From Candidatus Jacksonbacteria bacterium (lineage in GTDB: Bacteria > Patescibacteriota > Patescibacteriia > UBA9629 > GWA2-43-13), in the NCBI GenBank assembly GCA_018698735.1, contig JABIPD010000094.1, forward strand, positions 1 through 6,903: a DNA stretch of 6,903 bases, in the 5' to 3' direction. Below, one piece after another: positions 1-5,910 of the stretch (position 1 is its first letter; the number at the start of each line of letters is the position of its first letter). The notes beneath the pieces are model-generated. The model saw nothing but the letters and a program-made list of their open reading frames with translations, ran no database searches and had not been told where the DNA came from. A program made the position numbers and the translations under genes.

Positions 1-128
1 ACGGCAGTATTCCAAATATCAGAAACTACACCACCAAACTGCGCTTGTGCTGGAGCAGGGGCGACAAAAACTGCGAGTTGAGTCGCTATTATAACGCTAA
101 CTAAAATTGTTAAAACATTTCGCTTCAT
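1..128 (-). CDS. Secreted or envelope protein with signal peptide, N-terminal fragment
   Basis: The ATG lies at 126-128 on the minus strand and the frame stays open to the window edge, giving 42 complete codons. The N-terminus is a textbook signal peptide. It has a short basic n-region (MKRN), a hydrophobic stretch at about residues 5-23 (VLTILVSVIIATQLAVFVA), then PAPAQA, with a predicted signal peptidase I site after Ala29 (AQA/Q). The visible mature part is only QFGGVVSDIWNTA, too little to assign a family. The start codon directly abuts the TAA stop (129-131) of the IPT/TIG gene with no spacer and no convincing Shine-Dalgarno, which suggests translation coupled to the upstream gene. It is probably the third member of an envelope-protein operon. 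The coding call is fairly safe; the function is unknown. Confidence 0.75.
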   Translation of the reverse strand, partial: MKRNVLTILVSVIIATQLAVFVAPAPAQAQFGGVVSDIWNTA

Positions 129-3100
129 TTATCGTACTTGGATAAATTTATAATTACTCTCTTCTCCATCGGTATTTTTTGCTTTTATAGTATGTCTGCC
201 TGGGGTTAATTCTCCGATTGGAATTTTAATATACAATACTGTCGGTGTTACAGTTACAGCAACGTTTTTATTATCTACAAATACCTTTGTGCCTGTCCGG
301 AAATTTTTACCCCTAACAGTTATTGGTTCTACATGATGACTGTCTCGTTGTTGTAAACTTGTTCTGCCTTTAAAGCTTTGAAACTGTGTTTTACTTAATG
401 AATCGATTACAGGAGCAGGCAATTTTACAATAAGCGGGTTTGGGCTCATGTAGCCGTAGCCAACAAAAACATCGTTTTCGCTGTTCCCACCAACACCTGG
501 ATACAACAACACGCACTCCTCGCCATCTGCATTACATCTTTCGTAGCCAGGAATATCGTTATACTCAAGAATATCATCAAAAATGGAAATCAAGTCTCCG
601 TCATTGTTTGTTGTTTGTTCTTGGCGAATCCAAGCGACACCAGTCTTCTCACCATCTCCATATTGTACCACACCTACATGAACATTTCTAAACCGATTCG
701 CGTCTGCATCTTCTTTTGGAAACACTAATTGAATGCTTTGAATATTTCGTTCTCTATCGCGGTCATCTTGCGATAAAATATTTAATTCTGATGGCTTTAC
801 ATCTGTTGATGCAACAACAATATTTGGCAATAGCGTATTACCGTATAAATGAAAGCCAGGAACAAGTCCGCCAGTAATAGTTAGTAAAGTCGAGTCGCCA
901 GTTACCGACATATCCGCATCTGCTATTGCTCGTAAATAAAGCATATCTCTCGATGTTGAGGGCCGAGCTTGGGCAAACGAACCGTCCCAATTAGAAACCA
1001 CCACACTTTGCCTCCCGTTTCTTATTGTTGTCGGAACGCTCATCGAGGCATAAGTTTGATACTGCCGGTCGTCTTCGTCTGATGTTCCTTGGTTCACACG
1101 GTCATCTGCTAAGCGTGTACGATACAAATCGATAGTTGGCATTTCATTCTTTTCATCTACAAACGTTGTTTGAATATTTTTGTCTCCCCAAAATCCATCG
1201 CCATTTATTCCGACCAACTTAGCTCTATCAAGCTCTATAGTTTGAGGGCTTAGCGATAATATTCTTGGTAATCTATAAAAATAATTAGATTGTTCTCGAA
1301 GCGTTAAAAGCTGTTCTCTTCCATCGCCAGCTTCTAATTCTCCTTCAGGCCTACTTTCGACTCCATCGGAACGAATAATTTTAACTCCGCCACCCCAATC
1401 TTTTGCTATCTCTTCTCCACCTTGTATTGCGACGCGAATTCGTTTATCGCTCCATGCGTATATCTTTGCTTCTACGCCTTCGTCTTCACCACCTGGATAT
1501 ATACCAAATCTCACACTTCCAACACTACAGGCGCCGGTTGGTGGGCAAAAATCAGATCCTAAAATATCTATAATCTGACCTTGAGCTGCTCTGTTTAACC
1601 CTAGCTTTTGAATAACTGGTTTTACGTTAAATTCAGAAGAGGCACGAGCAGCATACCCATGCTGGCCAGTCCATGCCACAACAGATAGGTGCCCGCTAGT
1701 GGCATCGAATGGAACTGCTGTTCGAATACTATTCTTTCCCCAAGAGATAACATTGAGCTGTTTTGTGTTATTAAACAGCACATAACCACTATACTGGCTT
1801 GGCCCAAAATGACATCCACTTATAGTAAGTGCGTCTTCTTCATTCCTTTCCCCAGAATCTGTATGCCCTACATATTCGCTCGAGGTTGAAACAGAAAGAA
1901 TTTGTGGCGATGGATTATTCTCGTTGCATGCTGTTCCTGGCTCGGTGTTACTAACAGCTTCAATACTTTCATCTCGAATTAAAGATCCACCCGAAGCCTC
2001 GCTTACAAACAATTCACTATCTGTTTCGATGGCTGCGTCGTAATCTTTGTATTCGTGAAAAAAATGATCAGATGTACAGCCATTATTGTTACACACCTTC
2101 ATTAGCCCGTTTGCACCAGCTGGAACAAACACTGTTACACGGGTTTTTGCTCCATTAACAGTTCCTACTGCCGAAGCATCTCCAAACAAAAGTGTTGAAC
2201 TTAAGTTTCTTCCGTTAATAACAAGTCTATTTCCACTTTCATAATACCGAGGAGTTACATTAGAAATTTCTGGAAGCTTGAGTGCTAATTGATACGGAGG
2301 CACAGATTGTACATAAAAATCTGTTACAGAATCTATACAATCGCCAGCTTTGCATACTGTTATCTTTCCAGTAGTTGCAGTTGCTGGAATTGTTACTTCT
2401 ATTTCTTGCTCCGAAACAACTGAATAGTTTGCTGATGTATTATTAATTTTTACTTGTAGTGTAGTATCGAAATTTTCGCCATACACGGTAATTTTTTCTA
2501 CTGCACTTTCTGGTTCACCCCACAAAGGATCGAAATAAAATATTGCTGGCTCTTCTGTAACCGTAAAATCGGTTTGTGATTCCGCTGTAAAGCCGCCAGC
2601 ACATGCGATTACTTTTATTTTTCCTGTTTCTGCTCCTCTTGGAACCAAAGGATAGACTTCAAGAGGAGTCCAAGGCTTATCCATTTCAAAAAATTCTACA
2701 GGAGTTTCGTTAAACAAAACATCTACCGCACTCCGCGACGGTCCAAACCCACCAGTAAGCTGAACCACTGTTCCAGCTGATCCTGAGTCTGGGGTAAAAC
2801 GGGTAATATAAACAGAAGACACCGCTCCAGCGGTATCAACTTTAGGAACAACTAAAAACCCTTCTTTATCTTCTCTATCTTCCTGTGGTTGGGTTGTTTG
2901 ATCCACGGGGATAATATTCTTTACAATAATTTCGTCTGAACACAATGGAGTGTCTGGATCTATTGTAAAATCAATAGTCGAATTGCTCGACTGAACAATA
3001 CGTGAAGTATGATCTATCCCTCCAATTTCTATCCCTACATTCCCTCCAGCAAAAAACTTCTTTCCACTCAGTCTAATTATCTCTTCAGCTGAACCAATCT

Positions 3101-3956
3101 TCACAGTATCACCGCCAATATCATGAGTATCATCACCTCCGACACGAGAAGCATTCAGACTACCTGAAACATCTGGCGGCACTTCACACCAACGAGTCTC
3201 TTCGTTCGTACCAGAACAAGTTTCATCATACGAGTGAAGCCATCCTGTAAACCCTCCTCCAAAGGAATCAAATGCATTGTTACACGTTCTTGCAGAAGAA
3301 AAACCAGTACGCCAAGAACTTTCAGCTGTTGGACTACCTGTTTTTGCCTTATGAACTGAATGATCAACCGTAAGATAAATTGTTTTAGTTCGTACAGGCG
3401 TATCAACGTCAGTAATTGTTACGGCGCCCGTTGAAACATTTTCATTTTTAATTGTCTCCCAGTAAGGGATAATAACTCTACGACTACATGCCCCATCACC
3501 TGAAACTGTAATCACCATAGAATCCCGATCCCCAACTGACGTACTAGATCCAACCGACACAGAACCGCCATAATCAACAGAATAGCCACCATTAATAGGA
3601 TCTGATCCTTTAATAATAATGTCGGATTTTTTCATTCTTCCAAAATTTTCGCCGGTAAGCGTAAACGACCCACCCCTACTTATTGAAAAAGTATTTTGAC
3701 TTATGCTTAAATTCACATCATTAATGGCAGTTTCTAAATCAAGGAGGGCAGCAAAAGCAGCATCTGAATCATACGGATCTGCATCTCGTGCTGCAACATA
3801 TGCATCTCGTTCATCATCCAGACTAGTACCATGTACAGCTTGTGCGATATCTTTTTTTGAAACCGAAATATAGCCAGCAATTACGCTACTTAAAAACAAC
3901 ACTACAAATGCAGCGACAACAACAACGGTAAATTGGTTTTTATTATGTATTTGCAT
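129..3956 (-). CDS. Large membrane-anchored IPT/TIG-domain surface protein (1275 aa)
   Basis: A predicted exported protein with an N-terminal hydrophobic segment (about residues 9-30, VVVVAAFVVLFLSSVIAGYI) acting as a signal anchor. A short acidic, probably helical stretch (44-82) follows. The rest is mostly a chain of IPT/TIG immunoglobulin-like beta domains, recognised by recurring glycine-rich strands. Examples are TLTGENFG (99), RLSGKKFFAG (295), VQLTGGFGPS (398), ITVYGENFD (489), LVINGRNL (578), LTISGCHFGPS (710), IDILGSDF (796), LVGINGDGFWG (914) and ITVRGKNF (1212). The clearest domains are about 383-466, 470-549, 562-635, 683-778, 779-872, 896-1000 and 1181-1275; those at 86-190 and 280-370 are more diverged. 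Residues 205-262 and about 1008-1180 fit the pattern poorly. No LPXTG motif, C-terminal anchor or catalytic motif is visible. TIG domains usually mediate adhesion or scaffold extracellular assemblies, so a surface-binding or structural role is an inference. The gene begins 2 nt after the TSP3 gene's stop. Confidence 0.9.
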   Translation of the reverse strand: MQIHNKNQFTVVVVAAFVVLFLSSVIAGYISVSKKDIAQAVHGTSLDDERDAYVAARDADPYDSDAAFAALLDLETAINDVNLSISQNTFSISRGGSFTLTGENFGRMKKSDIIIKGSDPINGGYSVDYGGSVSVGSSTSVGDRDSMVITVSGDGACSRRVIIPYWETIKNENVSTGAVTITDVDTPVRTKTIYLTVDHSVHKAKTGSPTAESSWRTGFSSARTCNNAFDSFGGGFTGWLHSYDETCSGTNEETRWCEVPPDVSGSLNASRVGGDDTHDIGGDTVKIGSAEEIIRLSGKKFFAGGNVGIEIGGIDHTSRIVQSSNSTIDFTIDPDTPLCSDEIIVKNIIPVDQTTQPQEDREDKEGFLVVPKVDTAGAVSSVYITRFTPDSGSAGTVVQLTGGFGPSRSAVDVLFNETPVEFFEMDKPWTPLEVYPLVPRGAETGKIKVIACAGGFTAESQTDFTVTEEPAIFYFDPLWGEPESAVEKITVYGENFDTTLQVKINNTSANYSVVSEQEIEVTIPATATTGKITVCKAGDCIDSVTDFYVQSVPPYQLALKLPEISNVTPRYYESGNRLVINGRNLSSTLLFGDASAVGTVNGAKTRVTVFVPAGANGLMKVCNNNGCTSDHFFHEYKDYDAAIETDSELFVSEASGGSLIRDESIEAVSNTEPGTACNENNPSPQILSVSTSSEYVGHTDSGERNEEDALTISGCHFGPSQYSGYVLFNNTKQLNVISWGKNSIRTAVPFDATSGHLSVVAWTGQHGYAARASSEFNVKPVIQKLGLNRAAQGQIIDILGSDFCPPTGACSVGSVRFGIYPGGEDEGVEAKIYAWSDKRIRVAIQGGEEIAKDWGGGVKIIRSDGVESRPEGELEAGDGREQLLTLREQSNYFYRLPRILSLSPQTIELDRAKLVGINGDGFWGDKNIQTTFVDEKNEMPTIDLYRTRLADDRVNQGTSDEDDRQYQTYASMSVPTTIRNGRQSVVVSNWDGSFAQARPSTSRDMLYLRAIADADMSVTGDSTLLTITGGLVPGFHLYGNTLLPNIVVASTDVKPSELNILSQDDRDRERNIQSIQLVFPKEDADANRFRNVHVGVVQYGDGEKTGVAWIRQEQTTNNDGDLISIFDDILEYNDIPGYERCNADGEECVLLYPGVGGNSENDVFVGYGYMSPNPLIVKLPAPVIDSLSKTQFQSFKGRTSLQQRDSHHVEPITVRGKNFRTGTKVFVDNKNVAVTVTPTVLYIKIPIGELTPGRHTIKAKNTDGEESNYKFIQVR

Positions 3957-3958
3957 GC

Positions 3959-4666
3959 CTATAATCCTGCTTGCTCTGCTGCTTGTGCTTGATTAAAAAG
4001 CTCTAACAACTCTTGGTCTGTTGCTTTGTTTAATTCTTCTTCTGGAATTCCTTGCGCTCTAAGCTGTTCTCTAATTTGATCAGCGGTTATTTGAGGCGGG
4101 GTGTTCTCTTGTGGTGGAGCCTGCTGAATAGTCTGGTTTTCTCCAAATTCAGCAAATATTTGCTGATAAAAAGCTCGAATATCTGTATCTGTCATTGCAT
4201 TAATCTCGTCTGCAGGGAATCCGCTTTCTATAAGTATTCGGCGTAATTCAGCCGACTCGTTTGTTCCTGTATCCGAACCAGAGCCACCAGATGTACGAGG
4301 AGTTCCGCAATCTCTTCCAGCTGGACAATTCGGATCTGTTCCATTACGGATTTCATCGGCATCAGAAATATCGTCGCCATCGGAATCCGCCAAATACGGA
4401 GAAGTTGCATAGGCATTTAATTCTGCGTAATCACTTAACCCATCGCCGTCGGTGTCTTGCTGCTGTTGGCGGACATCAGAAAAAGTTGTAATATCCGCTG
4501 GCGCTACATTTCGCCCAGCCGATCTCGCCGCACTATTTGTGTCGTCTGGGTTCAGCCATAAATTCTTTTTCAGTTGAGCTGTCCCAAAGAAAAAACTAAC
4601 AATTCCAATAATTGCTAGACTACCAAAAATGAGCTGTTCTTTATTCACTTTATTCAAAGAAGCCAT
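3959..4666 (-). CDS. Membrane-anchored TSP3-repeat protein with duplicated C-terminal motif (235 aa)
   Basis: The N-terminal 11 residues are polar with three lysines, followed by one transmembrane helix (about 12-30, LIFGSLAIIGIVSFFFGTA) and then KK, so the protein is probably tethered to the membrane; the side facing out is inferred. Residues 71-113 hold two thrombospondin type 3/EF-hand-like calcium loops, DTDGDGLSDYAE (71-82) and DSDGDDISDADE (94-105), ending in NGTDPN. They are followed by CPAGRDC (114-120), a possible disulfide. A Gly/Ser/Thr linker (about 121-136) leads to two copies of a helical motif (141-169 and 198-226) separated by a Gln/Pro-rich linker. The gene ends in TAG 2 nt before the IPT/TIG start and is first in the apparent operon. 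The motif pair is not one I recognise; the calcium-binding call follows from the TSP3 pattern. A start at Met1 places the helix correctly. Confidence 0.9.
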   Translation of the reverse strand: MASLNKVNKEQLIFGSLAIIGIVSFFFGTAQLKKNLWLNPDDTNSAARSAGRNVAPADITTFSDVRQQQQDTDGDGLSDYAELNAYATSPYLADSDGDDISDADEIRNGTDPNCPAGRDCGTPRTSGGSGSDTGTNESAELRRILIESGFPADEINAMTDTDIRAFYQQIFAEFGENQTIQQAPPQENTPPQITADQIREQLRAQGIPEEELNKATDQELLELFNQAQAAEQAGL

Positions 4667-4679
4667 ACAGCTTTGTTCT

Positions 4680-4706
4680 CTTATATATTTAGCTTAAGTA
4701 TATCAA
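4680..4706 (-). promoter_or_regulatory. Candidate promoter for the three-gene envelope operon
   Basis: On the minus strand TTGATA (4701-4706) is followed, after a rather short 15-nt spacer, by TATAAG (4680-4685), 13 nt before the ATG of the 235-residue protein. The surrounding 4680-4720 stretch is strongly AT-rich, unlike the GC-rich repeat just upstream. A shifted reading that uses TATATA (4682-4687) as the -10 box is also possible. AT-rich DNA yields such matches by chance, so this rests mainly on position: it sits between the repeat block and the first gene of a tight cluster. No good Shine-Dalgarno is seen between it and the start codon. Confidence 0.3.
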
Positions 4707-4781
4707 AAAATATCATGTTTCCCTAACACTAAAAAAATTGTCATTCTGCCTGCCCCGTCCTTGTGGTGGAGAGTGCCCTGT

Positions 4782-4838
4782 CCCCTCCTTTTGCATGAAG
4801 GAGGGGTGCCCCAAGCTTTGTTAGGGGCGGGGTGGTTT
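4782..4838 (+). repeat. Interspersed palindromic repeat, copy 1 (full)
   Basis: This 57-bp unit has two stem-loops and a fixed end. The first is a 9-bp perfect stem, CCCCTCCTT (4782-4790) and AAGGAGGGG (4798-4806), with loop TTGCATG. The second is GCCCC (4808-4812) pairing with GGGGC (4824-4828) around an 11-nt loop. The unit ends in GGGGTGGTTT (4829-4838). The first 25 bases, loop included, are identical to copy 3 read on its minus strand. The right end is shared with copies 2 and 3, while the middle stem differs. No transposase or other gene is inside, so this is a short non-coding repeat (REP- or MITE-like). Orientation is set here as hairpin-to-GGTGGTTT. Confidence 0.85.
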
Positions 4839-4871
4839 GGTGATTCGCTTAGCTATTTCATAATTAAAACA

Positions 4872-4890
4872 AGACGTAAGAAATACGTCT
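4872..4890 (-). terminator. Small hairpin with U-rich tail, possible rsmA terminator
   Basis: On the minus strand AGACGTA and TACGTCT form a perfect 7-bp stem around the loop TTTCT, followed by TGTTTTAATT (4862-4871). The hairpin lies about 100 bp past the rsmA stop. The stem holds only three GC pairs, so it would be a weak intrinsic terminator. The arm is part of GTAGAGACGTA, which resembles a GTAGAGACG-type palindrome I associate with short bacterial repeats. It may therefore be the core of a mobile repeat rather than a dedicated terminator. Confidence 0.3.
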
Positions 4891-4935
4891 CTACAATACA
4901 CTTCTATATCTTTTACAATTTGAGACGGATACTGC

Positions 4936-4962
4936 AAACCACCCCTTTGTCCCCTCCTTCAT
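4936..4962 (-). repeat. Interspersed palindromic repeat, copy 2 (shortened, inverted)
   Basis: Read on the minus strand this is ATGAAGGAGGGG, then ACAAA, then GGGGTGGTTT. It matches the right arm of the first hairpin and the fixed right end of copies 1 and 3. The left arm of the hairpin is missing and the middle stem is replaced by five bases. It lies 30 bp after the rsmA stop. It faces copy 1: the two share an 11-base inverted match (GGGGTGGTTTG and its complement), and AAGGAGGGG can pair with CCCCTCCTT further out. The pair could therefore fold into one long structure around the AT-rich core. Confidence 0.75.
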
Positions 4963-4991
4963 ACTGAATTGCATTTATACTTCTCTCAAAA

Positions 4992-5828
4992 TCATAAAAG
5001 GTTACACTCTTTTGCAAGCCTTTTCCAATCGTCAATAGACAATTCTTGCGGCCGACATTGCGGTTTAATATTTGATTTTTCAAGTAATGCCTCTACTTTC
5101 GGAGCATCCCAATGCAATCCGTTCATCATCGTATTTTTTAGTTGTTTTCTTTTCCCCACAAACCCCATCCTTGCAAGCCTAAATAGCTCCTTCTCTTCTT
5201 CTCGAGATGGATTATCTTTTTTTATATCAATATCAAGAATAGCAGAATTCACTTGCGGAGGTGGATAAAAAGCATCAGCAGGAATATTCATTACAAGCCG
5301 AGGGTCTGCATAGTATTGAACCGAAAGAGACAACAAACTCATTTTCCCTGGTTCTTCAGTAATCCTTTCTGCAACCTCCTTCTGAATCATCACCACCATT
5401 TTTTCCGGTTTATGTGCAGCAGTCAAAAAAGATTTTAATAAATGAGACGTAATATTATACGGCAAATTCGCGACAATTTTATAAGAACCTTCTCCAATAT
5501 AACCAAAAATCGAGGTATCTTTTATCAATCGCAAAATATCTCCTTCCAGCACTGTAACGTTTTCATCAAGCTGAAAAAGGCTTTCTATATACTGAACGAA
5601 ATTTTTATCAAGCTCTACAGATATAACACGTGCGCCTGTTTCGGCAAGTTTTTTTGTTAACACCCCCAAGCCTGGGCCAATTTCCACAATCGTATCGCCA
5701 GCAGATACGTTAGCTACCTCTACCATTCTATCGCAAACAGTTTCGTCTAATAAAAAATGCTGCCCCTTACTTTTTTGAGGGGCACTACCAAGCTGATTAA
5801 GAATATCTTTTACTTCTTCAGATTTCAT
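4992..5828 (-). CDS. rsmA: 16S rRNA (adenine1518-N6/adenine1519-N6)-dimethyltransferase RsmA (KsgA)
   Basis: A cytoplasmic SAM-dependent enzyme that dimethylates two adjacent adenosines in the 3'-terminal helix of 16S rRNA (A1518/A1519, E. coli numbering) late in small-subunit assembly. All family landmarks are present in order. They are QHFL (23-26), the SAM loop VEIGPGLGVLT (48-58) with Glu49, the acidic end of strand 2 VELDK (71-75), and LEGDIL (94-99) with Asp97. The catalytic motif NLPYN (121-125), QKEVAERI (149-156) and the FYPPPQVNSA segment (187-196) follow, then the C-terminal helical domain with GKRKQLKN (225-232) and RPQELS (259-264). At 278 residues it is of normal full length, and the start gives the usual N-terminus. 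The stop is TGA. There is no clear Shine-Dalgarno (GGGA sits about 9 nt upstream). An 82-bp repeat-bearing gap separates it from the upstream transporter gene. Confidence 0.97.
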   Translation of the reverse strand: MKSEEVKDILNQLGSAPQKSKGQHFLLDETVCDRMVEVANVSAGDTIVEIGPGLGVLTKKLAETGARVISVELDKNFVQYIESLFQLDENVTVLEGDILRLIKDTSIFGYIGEGSYKIVANLPYNITSHLLKSFLTAAHKPEKMVVMIQKEVAERITEEPGKMSLLSLSVQYYADPRLVMNIPADAFYPPPQVNSAILDIDIKKDNPSREEEKELFRLARMGFVGKRKQLKNTMMNGLHWDAPKVEALLEKSNIKPQCRPQELSIDDWKRLAKECNLL

Positions 5829-5849
5829 ATAAAAATCCCAATTTTATGT

Positions 5850-5902
5850 AAACCACCCCTTCCGCCAGCTGGCGGATCCCCTCCTTCATGCAAAAGGAGG
5901 GG
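5850..5902 (-). repeat. Interspersed palindromic repeat, copy 3 (full)
   Basis: On the minus strand this 53-bp unit begins with the same 25 bases as copy 1 (plus-strand 5878-5902), a 9-bp stem with loop TTGCATG. It ends with the same GGGGTGGTTT (plus-strand 5850-5859). Between them is a perfect 16-bp palindrome, TCCGCCAGCTGGCGGA (5861-5876), where copy 1 has a GCCCC/GGGGC stem. The unit fills most of the 82-bp gap between the transporter stop and the rsmA start. No T-run follows, so it is not a classical intrinsic terminator. It could protect the 3' end of the upstream transcript or slow polymerase. Confidence 0.85.
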
Positions 5903-5910
5903 GGAGAACA

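Larger units (their letters stand above)
4667..4991. other. Gene-free spacer between rsmA and the envelope operon
   Basis: No credible gene lies in these 325 bases; short open frames on the plus strand are made of repeat sequence. From the rsmA side the spacer contains a shortened reversed repeat copy (4936-4962), an AT-rich core with a perfect 7-bp hairpin (4872-4890), and a full repeat copy (4782-4838). Next is a GC-rich flank (about 4747-4781) whose CCCCG at 4753-4757 could pair with CGGGG at 4828-4832. A run of seven T on the minus strand (4731-4737) and the candidate promoter follow. The layout suggests that the rsmA transcript ends here and the envelope operon starts anew. Confidence 0.7.

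Noticed and set aside
1..128. Naming the truncated gene as a conjugation or secretion (VirB/Trb-like) component
   Set aside because: Only a signal peptide and 13 mature residues are visible, so the assignment would be a guess.
440..691. An 83-codon plus-strand open frame inside the IPT/TIG gene
   Set aside because: It is antisense to a well-supported coding region and is rich in His, Ser and Arg as expected from reading Asp/Val/Gly codons backwards. The same applies to other short antisense frames here and in rsmA (e.g. 4969-5268).
129..3956. Invasin/intimin-type or sortase-anchored adhesin
   Set aside because: There is no beta-barrel region, LPXTG motif or C-terminal membrane helix; the only anchor visible is the N-terminal hydrophobic segment.
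4731..4757. T-run after a GC-rich stem as a strong intrinsic terminator on the minus strand
   Set aside because: The seven-T run is about 16 nt away from the nearest possible stem base (4753-4757), too far for a standard terminator.
4761..4967. A 68-codon plus-strand open frame in the rsmA-operon spacer
   Set aside because: It is built largely from repeat copies 1 and 2 and the hairpin core, has no ribosome site and shows no protein-like composition.
4992..4994. TGA read as glycine (code 25)
   Set aside because: RsmA reaches its normal length and C-terminal motif at this TGA, and reading through would translate the repeat sequence, so TGA is a stop here.
4782..5902. CRISPR array
   Set aside because: The three copies differ in length and orientation and are split by a gene; there are no regular spacers and no cas genes.
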